A stretch of DNA of 64,000 nt from Methylomicrobium sp035916875 (GCF_035916875.1 NZ_JAXUHN010000077.1:1-64000), one strand, 5' to 3'; shown: positions 27,449 through 36,035, numbered from the stretch's first letter. The notes: generated from the letters alone by a model not told the origin. Numbers and translations are program-made.

Positions 27449-28288
27449 CTATTTCTCGACAAATACCAAATCTTCAGGTTCGACAGTGAGTCTAACCTTG
27501 TTCCTCGTGACCTCGACGAATGTATCGAGGTTGGAGAAGTGGCCGGCCTTCAATTCCAGCACCGGTTCCGGGTTGGCGGCGAGATAGTCCTTGAATCCGT
27601 CGATACCGCCGCCGTCGCCCATGAAATTGATGATACGGCGGAAAAGCTTTGGCAGGATGACTTCGTCGTCGGTAACGGACGCGAGACTTACGACGGTGAA
27701 GCCATGGGTCGTTTGATCCTTGGGCCAGATGCCCTTTCCGCCCTTCCGAGCCTTATCCGCAGCGCGCGTGATTGTTTTCCTCAGATCGGAAAACAGTCCA
27801 CTGTAGTAGGTCGGATAGGCCAAGCCCGCCAGCACCGATTGATAGTTGATGCTGTATTTCAAACGGCCTGGGTCTAGAAAAACTGGAGCTCCGTCGCTCT
27901 CTTCGGCCGCGCCGGCAAAAACAAAGGAAACCGGCCGGCGATTCTTTTCGGTCGTGCGCGAGAGGATATAGCCGGCTGTGCCGTCCTCCGCGGAGACAAT
28001 TCTGGTGCCTGCATCATTGAACTTGACCTTCCTGATCCCAAGTTCATCGAGCAGAAAATGCATCGCCGCATTGGCCAGTTGCAGCGGTTGATGATGGCCT
28101 TGATAGTGTGTCTCGAGCGTGTCGATGGCTTCGATCCGCAATTGGGCGTGCCCCTTGGCATTCAACTGGACGGGAGGACCCGCAAGTAATTTCCAATTAT
28201 CGCGATCATCGGCTTGAAATCGGATCGAGTCTCCGTCAGGCGAGTAGCCGATTACATGAAATGTGCCTTTGATCAGATTGAATGGCAT
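27449..28288 (-). CDS. Staphylococcal-nuclease-like protein, candidate eCIS effector
   Basis: 279 aa. The N-terminal half follows the SNase fold: SPDGDSIRF (D18, D20; the Ca2+-site pattern), then LRIEAIDTLETHY where R51, D56, T57 and E59 fall at the same spacing as R35, D40, T41 and E43 of the S. aureus enzyme. Further on, KARKGGKGIW matches the KKxxxxIW element. The second catalytic Arg (R87 in S. aureus, in a GRGLAYI strand) seems absent: the equivalent strand reads GTAGYIL. A C-terminal extension of about 90 residues is unrelated to SNase. It sits between structural eCIS genes. Cargo or an assembly-linked domain are both possible. Confidence 0.65.
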   Translation of the reverse strand: MPFNLIKGTFHVIGYSPDGDSIRFQADDRDNWKLLAGPPVQLNAKGHAQLRIEAIDTLETHYQGHHQPLQLANAAMHFLLDELGIRKVKFNDAGTRIVSAEDGTAGYILSRTTEKNRRPVSFVFAGAAEESDGAPVFLDPGRLKYSINYQSVLAGLAYPTYYSGLFSDLRKTITRAADKARKGGKGIWPKDQTTHGFTVVSLASVTDDEVILPKLFRRIINFMGDGGGIDGFKDYLAANPEPVLELKAGHFSNLDTFVEVTRNKVRLTVEPEDLVFVEK

Positions 28289-28339
28289 GACGATCTTTCC
28301 TCTTGCTTTTTAGCCTTGACAGGCCTGGCAATGATAAGG

Positions 28340-28597
28340 TTATTCATGACCGATGCTTCCCGATATAGAGTAGGCGATCTGCCGGCCGAGGTGCGTCGGA
28401 TCGTTGCCGGTCAATAGAATGTCCTTGCCGGAAATACGCGACAAAGACCCGCCCTGAGCAAGACTGGGCGAAAAACCGCCGTATCTAAGCATCCGTATGA
28501 GTTCGCTGGCTACGATGCTTTGCAACAATTGATGCTGACCGGGTGCGATAGTGACGCCGTCCAAAACCAGCCGCTCGATATGTAGATTAATGTTCAT
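28340..28597 (-). CDS. Small conserved eCIS-associated protein
   Basis: 85 aa. Starts MNINLHIERLVLDGVTIAPG and continues QLLQSIVASELIRMLRYGG, ending LGRQIAYSISGSIG. I have the impression that this short pattern (NLHIERLVLDG ... APGQ ... A.EL.RLL ... LG.QIA..) recurs next to AAA ATPases in contractile-injection gene clusters; I know no function. It overlaps the ATPase gene by 4 bp, so the two are likely made together and may interact. No metal or catalytic motifs. Confidence 0.7.
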   Translation of the reverse strand: MNINLHIERLVLDGVTIAPGQHQLLQSIVASELIRMLRYGGFSPSLAQGGSLSRISGKDILLTGNDPTHLGRQIAYSISGSIGHE

Positions 28598-30660
28598 TTG
28601 GCCTCTGTCGCATCCAGCCAGCGAAAATCGGATTCTTTCGCTGGCCGCTCCAGTTTTTTAAATTCGGTGCGCGCCGCGTTCAGGATCAAATGCATCGTCA
28701 CCCTCCCGTCATGCTGTTGGGCAGCCAGAAATGCCGAATTCAACGCCACGTTCTGGATACTGCCGCCAGTCAGCGTAAGTGCCGCCAGCCGTTGGTAGTC
28801 TATAGACGGATCGACCGGGGTCGCGGGCGGAAAGACTTTCTGCCAGATTTGCATACGTTCCTCGATGCCGGGAAAGGGAAAATCGACGACGAAGCGTAGC
28901 CGGCGTAAAAATGCCTTATCCAGCGCGGTTTTCATATTGGTCGCCAGAATCGCCAGTCCCCTGTAGGATTCCATGCGTTGCAGCAGGTAATTGATCTCGA
29001 TATTCGCGTAGCGGTCGTGGCTATCCTTCACTTCGCTACGTTTGCCGAACAGCGCGTCGGCTTCGTCGAAGAACAGGATTGCTCCGCTGTCTTCGGCTGC
29101 GTCGAACAGTTTTCGCAGGTTCTTCTCGGTTTCTCCGATGTATTTACTGACTACTGCCGAGAGATCGATCCGGAACAGATCGAGCCGCAGCGCATTGGCG
29201 ATCACTTCCGCGGCCATCGTCTTGCCGGTGCCGCTTTCGCCGGCGAACAGTACGCTGATACCCATGCCCCGATTCATGCGTTCGCGAAAGCCCCAGGCGT
29301 CATAGACCCGGCTACGGAGGGAAACCTGATCGGTGATTTGGCGCAACAACGCAATCTGCGTTGAAGGCAGCACAAGTTGATCCCAATCGGCCTTCGCCTC
29401 GATCCGGTTCGCCAATTGCTCCATGCCGATTCGCGCGGCAATACGGCAGGCTTGCCATAACTCGCTTTGCAGAGACGCGCCGGACGGAGCATTGCCCGGA
29501 GTTGCGCTATGGGAAAGCATCATCGCGGCGAGCCGCTGAATTTCGTCCTGACTGAAAGAAAACTGTTCAGATAAACACTGCGGCATGCTTTCGGCACGCT
29601 CCGCAAGCGCCACGGCCCAAAGCCGTTGTTGTTCTTCAGGGCGCGGTTTATAGATTTCCATACTGACGCGGGGTCTTGGCGATTCGGTGTTGGCTTCTTT
29701 TACATCGAGAAACTCCACGCCGCCGCTGCGATCCAGAAAGCGCTTCAACAAAATTTTTTCGGCATCGCCGGCGCCGTCCGCTTTGATATACAGCGCCAAC
29801 GGCGTCAGCGCCGATTCCCGCTGCCATAACCGGCAGAAGATTTCGAAATCGCTGATGTGGGCGGGCATGCTCTTCAAGTCGATCGCATGCAGATTTAAGC
29901 CGAACGAGGCGGAAGCCTTGCAGGCGATCAGTTGTTTGCTGGCCGAATCAGGCCCCAACAGCTCGAAAAATGGGATTCTTTCCTTGCCGTTGGACGCTGT
30001 AACGCGCTCAATAATCAGATCGACTGCCTGTTGCTGCGATGGCGGAAGATCCGTATCCTGGTTTACGGCGGTAACCGGATCCAGCAGCGGCAGCAAGCGG
30101 TCGTCAAGATAGTCCAGGCCTTTCAGATAATTCAGAATTCTCTCGTCGATCGATAATGCGGAGGCGGTCAGGGCCTGCGCATTGGGCTGGTTGATGTCCA
30201 GCAGCCGCCAATAGCGAAGCGGGCGGTGCGGTGCGAGCGCATTCCAGTCGGGATTGTCGAATAAGGCGAAGGCCAGCGCGAAGGTCGGATACGGTTTGCC
30301 CGGATTATTCTGCGCTTTCGCGCACAGCGAAGCGATGCGGGTATCCAGTTCGACCGCCGCGCACAAGGTCAGCACATCGCGCTCGAATGCCGACAAGCCC
30401 AATATGGAGGTCAGCCGGATCAATGCGGGCGGTGGCGTGTTCTTTTCCAGTTTGCTCAAGTCCTGGCGAAGCTGTTCGATTTCCCGGCTGTCGGCCGCCT
30501 TGGAGTGAAGTTGCGCATTTTCAGACCGTTTAAACCAACCGGGTTTCTCGGACTCATCGTCGTCCGCACGAGCAAGTTGCTGCAAACGCAAACGTACCCA
30601 GTTGACCGCGCTCGCCAAATACTGTTCGTTGATTTGGATCCAGCCGAGTTGCGTGCTCAT
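28594..30660 (-). CDS. AAA+ ATPase (Afp15/Pvc15-like)
   Basis: 688 aa from ATG 30660, which overlaps the stop of the upstream gene by an ATGA; a longer in-frame frame to 31062 would lie wholly within that gene and is not coding-like. The C-terminal AAA+ module has Walker A GESGTGKTMAAEV, Walker B ILFFDEADALFG and a sensor/arginine-finger region ending FLRRLRFVVDFPFPG. The N-terminal 400 residues form the winged-helix-containing region usual in this class. In eCIS and PVC clusters this ATPase is needed for assembly or cargo loading and is not part of the mature particle. Cytoplasmic. Confidence 0.9.
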   Translation of the reverse strand: MSTQLGWIQINEQYLASAVNWVRLRLQQLARADDDESEKPGWFKRSENAQLHSKAADSREIEQLRQDLSKLEKNTPPPALIRLTSILGLSAFERDVLTLCAAVELDTRIASLCAKAQNNPGKPYPTFALAFALFDNPDWNALAPHRPLRYWRLLDINQPNAQALTASALSIDERILNYLKGLDYLDDRLLPLLDPVTAVNQDTDLPPSQQQAVDLIIERVTASNGKERIPFFELLGPDSASKQLIACKASASFGLNLHAIDLKSMPAHISDFEIFCRLWQRESALTPLALYIKADGAGDAEKILLKRFLDRSGGVEFLDVKEANTESPRPRVSMEIYKPRPEEQQRLWAVALAERAESMPQCLSEQFSFSQDEIQRLAAMMLSHSATPGNAPSGASLQSELWQACRIAARIGMEQLANRIEAKADWDQLVLPSTQIALLRQITDQVSLRSRVYDAWGFRERMNRGMGISVLFAGESGTGKTMAAEVIANALRLDLFRIDLSAVVSKYIGETEKNLRKLFDAAEDSGAILFFDEADALFGKRSEVKDSHDRYANIEINYLLQRMESYRGLAILATNMKTALDKAFLRRLRFVVDFPFPGIEERMQIWQKVFPPATPVDPSIDYQRLAALTLTGGSIQNVALNSAFLAAQQHDGRVTMHLILNAARTEFKKLERPAKESDFRWLDATEAK

Positions 30661-31904
30661 GCGATCGTTACCGTCTGATTGACCGAGAATTGCGGCACGG
30701 CCCCGGAAAAATCCACCGGAATGCTGTCCGCGCCGTCCACCCGCAGACGGAGGACATAAGGGCGCGGCCGGGCTTCCGCACCGGCGACGGTGAATATCAG
30801 CGTCGTCGGCAGCGCCGGGTTGGCCGGTGTCGCTGCGCTGTCGGGTTTGACGAGTCGATCGCCGAACAGTAATGACACCCGCTGGGTGTTCCGCAGTTGC
30901 GGCAGGCATTCGATCGTCAATACCACATCGCCTGCGGGCGCATTTGACGGGTTGACCGTCAGGATTCTCGGCGCTAAAGGCATCGCCAGTGCATTGCTGG
31001 CCAATACCGGGCTGTCTGGAGGGGCGATCACTAACGAGACCCGATAAAATCCCGCCGGCCATTTCGATCCGACATCAGTGTCGCCTGTTTGTGACGGCAG
31101 CGCCACCTGCAGTTCGGTTTCGGTGCCGTCCGATGCGGGGACAATATCAATCGGGAGCTTCTTCGACGGATCCGTCGGATCAACCAACAACGGATGTTCA
31201 AACCGGACGGTCATATTGTCCCCCGCCAGCCGTTCGCCAAGAATCACAATCCGGTCGCCGAGTTCCGCGGCCGGCTTTTGATTCAGAAAGCGGATGCCGG
31301 TCAGGGCCGGCAACGGCGCGGCGGTCACCATGGCGCCGCGGTCCTGTTCGCCGCGCCGCAATACCGGCAACGCCGCGCGGCCGGCCAGCGTACTGTCGAT
31401 CAACACCACCGACGCTTGATAGACCGTCGACAGCCTGTACTCTGCCGATTGAAAGCTGCTCCACAGCTTGAACATGTCGTCCAGGCTTATCGGCTGCGGC
31501 GTGATCCGCACCCGTTCGATCTGGTCCTGTAGACCGGAATCCGGCACGATGCCGCTAATATCGGCTTGGCTCAGCAACGGGTGATCGTGTAGTGTGCTCA
31601 TCGCTCGGCCCATCACCTGCTGCCCGGAAATATCGTCGTCGGCTGCGCCGTAGGCGGTGATCAGGTAATTCAAAACCAACGCCAAAGGCGGCGGCGAATT
31701 TTCGCCGCTTCTGGCCGTGCCGGGCAGTGGGAAATTACTGAATGCCGGATCGATCTGTGTGCTGTAAAGAAAGATGTTCAATTGCGAGCCAACCTCGTCG
31801 CCCCGCGCGAGGCTCGGAGGCTTCGTGGTCACCGCCGAGGCCGCGCCTAACAGGATGTGGCGCAAGGTTGCGGTCACGGTCGCCAGCGCATTCGGGCCGC
31901 TCAT
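30657..31904 (-). CDS. Pvc16/DUF4255-family protein, predicted tail terminator
   Basis: 415 aa. N-terminal region (ALATVTATLRHILLGAA, then LNIFLYSTQIDPAFSNFPLPG and PPLALVLNYLITAYG) is the Pvc16 N-terminal domain, which in Afp-like particles closes the end of tube and sheath away from the baseplate. The C-terminal 200 residues are beta-rich with Ig-like turns (RFLNQKPAAELGDRIVILGERLAGDNMTVRFEHP ... PRILTVNPSNAPAGDVVLTIE), probably decorative domains. It overlaps the linker gene upstream and the ATPase gene downstream by 4 bp each. Confidence 0.85.
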   Translation of the reverse strand: MSGPNALATVTATLRHILLGAASAVTTKPPSLARGDEVGSQLNIFLYSTQIDPAFSNFPLPGTARSGENSPPPLALVLNYLITAYGAADDDISGQQVMGRAMSTLHDHPLLSQADISGIVPDSGLQDQIERVRITPQPISLDDMFKLWSSFQSAEYRLSTVYQASVVLIDSTLAGRAALPVLRRGEQDRGAMVTAAPLPALTGIRFLNQKPAAELGDRIVILGERLAGDNMTVRFEHPLLVDPTDPSKKLPIDIVPASDGTETELQVALPSQTGDTDVGSKWPAGFYRVSLVIAPPDSPVLASNALAMPLAPRILTVNPSNAPAGDVVLTIECLPQLRNTQRVSLLFGDRLVKPDSAATPANPALPTTLIFTVAGAEARPRPYVLRLRVDGADSIPVDFSGAVPQFSVNQTVTIA

Positions 31905-32791
31905 GACCGCCTCCCGCCGTTGCGTTGTTTCAGATAGTCATCGAGGCTCAATAAGCCGGACGGCTTGCCGGGTTTCGGCGCGGGCGGCGCGGCATCGGCC
32001 TTTGTTGCCCGGATTTCGATGCGGCCGATCGTGACGTTGATCACCGGTTCGGCTTCCGCTTTGCCGCTTATTTCTTGCGACCGCTCGCCGAGGCTCGTTT
32101 GCAGATCCTGCAACCAGGTTGGGATTTGCAGCGTGCCCGGCTCTTGTCGGTTCTTGTCAGGCGTTTGCGCCGGAGCGGTTGAAGTTTCGGTTAAGGCGAC
32201 GCTCGTTTCGTTGCGATGGCTTGGCGGGCGGAAAGAGAAGGGCGAAAAAAGCGCGTTTTCGTTGCCAACGAGAGCCGCAGGCGCGAGCCGGGGAACATCC
32301 TCGTTTCCTCGCTCCATAGGTTCGGTAACAGCGGATTGGCTTACTAATCGGTCCAGGATTTCTTCTATTCGACCAGTCAGGTCCCGTGATTCGGCGGTTG
32401 TATCGAGACCGCTGTGGGGATTGTCAGTGAACTGATTCGTCGGCACTCGCGACAGAATGTCTTGTATACGTAGATCGGTTTGATCGTGCCGATGATCTTC
32501 CGGCAGAGGGTGCCGAAGCGATTCAGGTTTGTTTTGCGCGTCGGTGGTTGCTTGAATGGCGGCCGGGCGGGATTCTTGAATGGACGGTTTTATCCTCTCG
32601 GCGACGGCTATGTTGGTTCGTTCGGTCGCCGTTGCGGCGGCCGGATAGGATTCCGCAAGCCCGGCTTCGACGACAACCGCCGGGTGGTCCGCTACGGCCG
32701 CTTCCGGCTCGAACATGGCCCGTTGCCGGGGCTGCACCGTGGAGGCCACGCCCTGATGGCGATCGATCATATTTTGCAAAAAGCCGTTCAT
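31901..32791 (-). CDS. eCIS linker protein with disordered centre
   Basis: 296 aa. Two conserved ends flank a long Pro/Ala/Glu/Thr-rich centre. The N-terminal MNGFLQNMIDRHQGVASTVQPRQRAMFEPE and C-terminal VINVTIGRIEIRATKADAAPP...LLSLDDYLKQRNGGRR are the kind of end motifs I associate with proteins beside Pvc16 genes. The middle (about 60-220) has low complexity and is likely unfolded. It overlaps both neighbours by 4 bp. A flexible tether or length-determining protein is conceivable because I find no other tape-measure candidate in the operon; that role is speculation. Confidence 0.6.
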   Translation of the reverse strand: MNGFLQNMIDRHQGVASTVQPRQRAMFEPEAAVADHPAVVVEAGLAESYPAAATATERTNIAVAERIKPSIQESRPAAIQATTDAQNKPESLRHPLPEDHRHDQTDLRIQDILSRVPTNQFTDNPHSGLDTTAESRDLTGRIEEILDRLVSQSAVTEPMERGNEDVPRLAPAALVGNENALFSPFSFRPPSHRNETSVALTETSTAPAQTPDKNRQEPGTLQIPTWLQDLQTSLGERSQEISGKAEAEPVINVTIGRIEIRATKADAAPPAPKPGKPSGLLSLDDYLKQRNGGRRS

Positions 32792-33528
32792 GACCCTGCC
32801 ATCCCGAGATAAAGCTGCCGGCGCACCGGACTCAGATTCAGGATGTCGCGTTCCGACCAGCCATAGGCTTTGGCCAGCTTATGCACGGTTCGTAGCATTC
32901 GTTCCGCCCAGGTGTCGATTTCGGTCCAGAGAAAGCCGGCGATATCGAAAAAAACCTCCCATTTGTGCGCACAATCCGGGCAGGTCAGTTGAATGCGGAT
33001 TTCGGCTTGCGGGTCCAAGGCTTCTATACGCTGGCTCAAGGCCTGAATCACTGTTTCCGGCAACTGTTCGATCGCGCATTCGGCGCCCCGGTATTCGGCG
33101 GAGTGGATGCAGCGTTGCAGTAGCCGCCGCATCGCGACCGCCGGCTCGCTGCCTTCTATCGCGGCCATGTCCAGGCTGTTCGGCAGACGGAAACGTAAGC
33201 GGTAACAATCCGGGGTATCGAGGCTGAACGCTTGCTCCGCCGGCGCTTCGCAGCCGCCAGCAACGTGCAAATCGGCAATGTTTTGTTCCCATTCGATGCG
33301 TGAGCTGCAATTCGGGCAGGCCGCGTTATTGACCAGACGCGGTCCGAACAGGCGTTCGCGTATAAACAACAGACAGGTATCGCGTGCGCCGATGCTAAGC
33401 TCCGCAATCGTGCCGACCGCCAATTCGGGGTAGGCGGCCGCCAGCAGCATCAGCGATTTCTGCGACAGCGGACGGTTCAAGCCTTGCTCCCAGACAGTCA
33501 ACATCTCTGCGGCACTCAGGTCTTTCAT
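32788..33528 (-). CDS. T4 gp28-like baseplate hub assembly protein with zinc-type cysteine pairs
   Basis: 246 aa. Resembles the T4-family baseplate hub assembly proteins used by eCIS: EMLTVWEQGLNRPLSQKSLMLLAAAYPELA near the start, then TCLLFIRERLFGPRLVNNAACPNCSSRIEW. Two cysteine pairs (CPNC near residue 75 and CPDC near residue 192) are likely to bind one zinc ion together. The C-terminal WTEIDTWAERMLRTVHKLAKAYGWSERDILNLSPVRRQLYL is the most conserved part. It is located between tube and linker genes, with 6 bp to the tube and a 4-bp overlap to the linker. Confidence 0.75.
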   Translation of the reverse strand: MKDLSAAEMLTVWEQGLNRPLSQKSLMLLAAAYPELAVGTIAELSIGARDTCLLFIRERLFGPRLVNNAACPNCSSRIEWEQNIADLHVAGGCEAPAEQAFSLDTPDCYRLRFRLPNSLDMAAIEGSEPAVAMRRLLQRCIHSAEYRGAECAIEQLPETVIQALSQRIEALDPQAEIRIQLTCPDCAHKWEVFFDIAGFLWTEIDTWAERMLRTVHKLAKAYGWSERDILNLSPVRRQLYLGMAGS

Positions 33529-33534
33529 CAGGAA

Positions 33535-34059
33535 TCACGCGGGCTCGGTAAATTGCGGCTCGCTGGGCTCGGTCACATCCAAATCGCGCTCCCAGCCCTC
33601 GTTTTCGAGCTTGATCGTTTGAATCGCGACCGCATTCGCATTCGCGTCCAGTTCCGGCAGCGCCTGGTATTCGGAAACCCAGCAGCGATAAACCTTGTAG
33701 GCAATCGCCAGTTGGCCGGCTTCGTTATAGACCTCGATGATGATGTCTTTTCTGAAGTCTTGCAGCGACACTTCCGCGCCCAGGCCGGAACCGAAATTCC
33801 ACACCTTGTTCGCCCATTTTTCGAATTCGGTGTCGTGGGTGACGCCACGCTCCAGCGTGATCGCATCGAATTTGGTGCGGCCGGGCGATTTGCGCGAGGA
33901 ACTCGGATCGCCGCCTTCGCGGTGTTCGACCAGTTCGGTGCTACGCTTCAGCGCGCCGATTTTGCTGACGCCGGCGACGAAGCGGCCATCCCACTTGATG
34001 CGGAATTTGAAGTTTTTGTAAGGATCAAATCGTTGCGGGTTGACACTAAACTGAGCCAT
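33535..34059 (-). CDS. Inner tube protein (gp19/Hcp-like)
   Basis: 174 aa. Forms the hexameric rings of the inner tube that is driven into the target. The sequence follows the T4-like tail tube family: NFKFRIKWDGRFVAGVSKIGALKRSTELVEHREGGDPSSSRKSPGRTKFDAITLERGVTHDTEFEKWANKVW (residues about 17-90). Only one tube gene exists here, compared with two in Afp (Afp1 and Afp5), so each ring in this particle is probably the same. It follows the sheath gene by 12 bp. Confidence 0.92.
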   Translation of the reverse strand: MAQFSVNPQRFDPYKNFKFRIKWDGRFVAGVSKIGALKRSTELVEHREGGDPSSSRKSPGRTKFDAITLERGVTHDTEFEKWANKVWNFGSGLGAEVSLQDFRKDIIIEVYNEAGQLAIAYKVYRCWVSEYQALPELDANANAVAIQTIKLENEGWERDLDVTEPSEPQFTEPA

Positions 34060-34071
34060 GATTTTCTCCTG

Positions 34072-35646
34072 TTAAACTTGCAGTTCGCCAGCGATTTGCT
34101 GGAGTTTGATGATCACGAATTCGGCCGGTTTCAACGGCGCGAAGCCGACCACGATATTTACGATGCCGCGGTCGATGTCGTTCTGAGTCGTGGTTTCGCT
34201 GTCGCATTTGACGAAATAAGCCTGCCGCGCGGTGGTGCCCTGAAACGCGCCTTGGCGGAACAGCGTATTCATGAACGCGCCGACGTTCAGCCGGATTTGC
34301 GCCCACAACGGCTCGTCGTTCGGCTCGAAAACGACCCATTGCGTGCCGCGGAACAGGCTTTCTTCGATATACAGCGCCAGTCGGCGCACCGGGACATATT
34401 TCCATTCGTCGGCCAGAATGTCCGCGCCGCGCAAGGTCCGCGAGCCCCAGACGATTTTGCCGATCACCGGAAAATTGCGCAGACAATTGATGCCCAACGG
34501 ATTCAGTTCGCCGTTTTCGGCATCGTTCAAATTGACCGACAAGCCGGACAGGCCATTCAACGTCGCTTCGATGCCGGCAGGCGCCTTCCAGACGCCGCGC
34601 GTCGCATCGGTGCGGGCAAACACGCCGGCCACCGCGCCGCAGGGCACGAATTCTTCGATCTGATTATCGCGGAGCGGATTCGGTTGCTGCAGTCGCGGAA
34701 AAAATAAAGCGGCATTCCGGCTTCTCGTGCCGATATAGGTGCTGACGCCGTCACGCGCGGCATCCTTGTTTGTCCAGGTGCTGTCCGGATCGACCAGAAG
34801 CAGTGCTCGGCATTGCTCGCACAAGGCGGTCGCTGCGGACAATAAACCGGCCGGATAATTCGCCGTTCCTTCGACAGGCAGGCACAGCAGGTTGAACAGA
34901 TCGGCTTGCTTCAATAAATAAAGCCCCTGCTTGGCGTCGCTGAGACCGGCGCCGGTGTAAGAGGCTATCGCCAGTGCCTGGCTATCGATCGCATTGGTTG
35001 TGGCGGGATAGTTGGTAGCCGGAACATTGATGCCGAACGGGTCCTGGCCCGGCATCGGGTCGGCACTGGGAGCCGGTCGGGCCATGGGTAACGCACCTTG
35101 CACCCGGACCAGCCGGGATTGGTTTTCGAGAACGCTGTCGATGCGCCTTGGGCCGTTAGCAACCGATACGTTCAAATAAGTTTCGGTCGCGCCCGTGCCG
35201 GTGTCACGGATCGTGATATTGAACAGATCGTTTACAGTCAGACCTTGTGCGGCAGCGACATCGGCAGAAACATTATGATCCACCCGGACTCTGAGTTTAT
35301 TGCCCCATGAGCCTTCATTCGCCGCAGCCAATAACAATGTCCCTACCGTGACGACAGCCAGCGGCTCCTCACCCACATTGATTTGAAAAAGCCGGCCGAT
35401 GATGGCTTGACCGCCGCCGTTAAGATAGAAATCCCTGACCGCGTAGCTCATCGCGCTATTCAAATCCAGACCGCCGAAAATCCGCTCGTAATCCGCGTAG
35501 CTGTTGATCACGGTGGCTTTGTTGACCGGCCCCCGCTTGGCTCTGCCGATGAAGGCGGTAATCGACGTGGCGACGCCCGTAATGGTGCGCACGCCGCTTG
35601 GGATTTCCTCGATATAGACACCGGGGTAAGTGGGTGATACTGGCAT
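34072..35646 (-). CDS. Contractile tail sheath protein
   Basis: 524 aa. The N-terminus has the sheath signature SPTYPGVYIEEIPSGVRTITGVATSITAFIG (residues about 4-34), followed by RGPVNKATVINSYADYERIFGGL. The C-terminal conserved domain ends VNIVVGFAPLKPAEFVIIKLQQIAG. The sheath contracts to push the tube. There is one sheath gene, while Afp and PVC have three (Afp2-4), so this is a simpler particle. It is the second gene of the operon, 21 bp after the winged-helix gene. Confidence 0.95.
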   Translation of the reverse strand: MPVSPTYPGVYIEEIPSGVRTITGVATSITAFIGRAKRGPVNKATVINSYADYERIFGGLDLNSAMSYAVRDFYLNGGGQAIIGRLFQINVGEEPLAVVTVGTLLLAAANEGSWGNKLRVRVDHNVSADVAAAQGLTVNDLFNITIRDTGTGATETYLNVSVANGPRRIDSVLENQSRLVRVQGALPMARPAPSADPMPGQDPFGINVPATNYPATTNAIDSQALAIASYTGAGLSDAKQGLYLLKQADLFNLLCLPVEGTANYPAGLLSAATALCEQCRALLLVDPDSTWTNKDAARDGVSTYIGTRSRNAALFFPRLQQPNPLRDNQIEEFVPCGAVAGVFARTDATRGVWKAPAGIEATLNGLSGLSVNLNDAENGELNPLGINCLRNFPVIGKIVWGSRTLRGADILADEWKYVPVRRLALYIEESLFRGTQWVVFEPNDEPLWAQIRLNVGAFMNTLFRQGAFQGTTARQAYFVKCDSETTTQNDIDRGIVNIVVGFAPLKPAEFVIIKLQQIAGELQV

Positions 35647-35667
35647 GTTGAGTCTCCTGTTTGCTGA

Positions 35668-35919
35668 CTATTCGTCTTGCGCTTGCTGACTTGAATAAAT
35701 GTTGTTGCCGTTGGGATGGGCATGACAGACAACGACCGATTGCGCGCATAAATCATCCAGCGCCTGCTGAATCGTCGATGCCGATACTTCAATTCCTTTG
35801 CTCGGCAGCCACCATTCCGCAACGCCCTCGATTGTATCCGCCGCATAAGGATGGGCGCGCAGATAGCACGCAATCTTCTCGGCTATCCGCCGGACCTCGG
35901 AATCGTTTGTGTCGGGCAT
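35668..35919 (-). CDS. Small winged-helix-like protein, first gene of the eCIS operon
   Basis: 83 aa from ATG 35919, which has a good ribosome site (AGGCGAGG) 7 bases upstream. An in-frame ATG at 35994 is rejected because it would place the start upstream of the predicted sigma-54 promoter. The sequence (VRRIAEKIACYLRAHPYAADTIEGVAEWWL...SASTIQQALDDLCAQSVVVCHAH) predicts three helices and a wing. It could bind DNA as an operon regulator or be a structural accessory; its place at the head of the operon leaves both open. Confidence 0.65.
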   Translation of the reverse strand: MPDTNDSEVRRIAEKIACYLRAHPYAADTIEGVAEWWLPSKGIEVSASTIQQALDDLCAQSVVVCHAHPNGNNIYSSQQAQDE

Positions 35920-35952
35920 ATTCTGCCTCGCCTTGAATCTTGTCCATGCGGC

Positions 35953-35968
35953 AACAATATGCGTGCCA
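35953..35968 (-). promoter_or_regulatory. Predicted sigma-54 promoter of the eCIS operon
   Basis: Minus-strand reading is TGGCACG-CATA-TTGTT, with the -24 box perfect and spacing correct; the -12 box has GT instead of GC. The predicted RNA start near 35943 gives a 24-base leader with ribosome site before ATG 35919. The next gene upstream encodes a sigma-54 activator. The imperfect -12 box is the weak point. Confidence 0.55.
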
Positions 35969-36019
35969 ATTCTTATCTGACTGATAATTATCAATAAAAA
36001 ACTGACAGACAGTGGCGCA

Positions 36020-36035
36020 GGGTAAAATTTGACCC
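36020..36035. promoter_or_regulatory. Palindrome 1, possible activator site
   Basis: GGGTAAAATTTGACCC fits GGGT-N-AAATTT-N-ACCC. Its centre is about 84 bp upstream of the predicted RNA start, a normal place for a sigma-54 enhancer site. The same palindrome occurs at 36110-36125. Confidence 0.4.

Noticed and set aside
30661..31062. Longer N-terminus for the AAA+ ATPase
   Set aside because: It would lie entirely inside the Pvc16-like gene in another frame, is Arg/Gly/Pro-rich without structure, and the ATGA overlap at 30657-30660 gives a clean start.
12155..35994. Integrated prophage or T6SS
   Set aside because: No capsid, portal, terminase, integrase or lysis genes, and no TssJLM membrane complex or ClpV; AAA+ and Pvc16-like genes point to eCIS.
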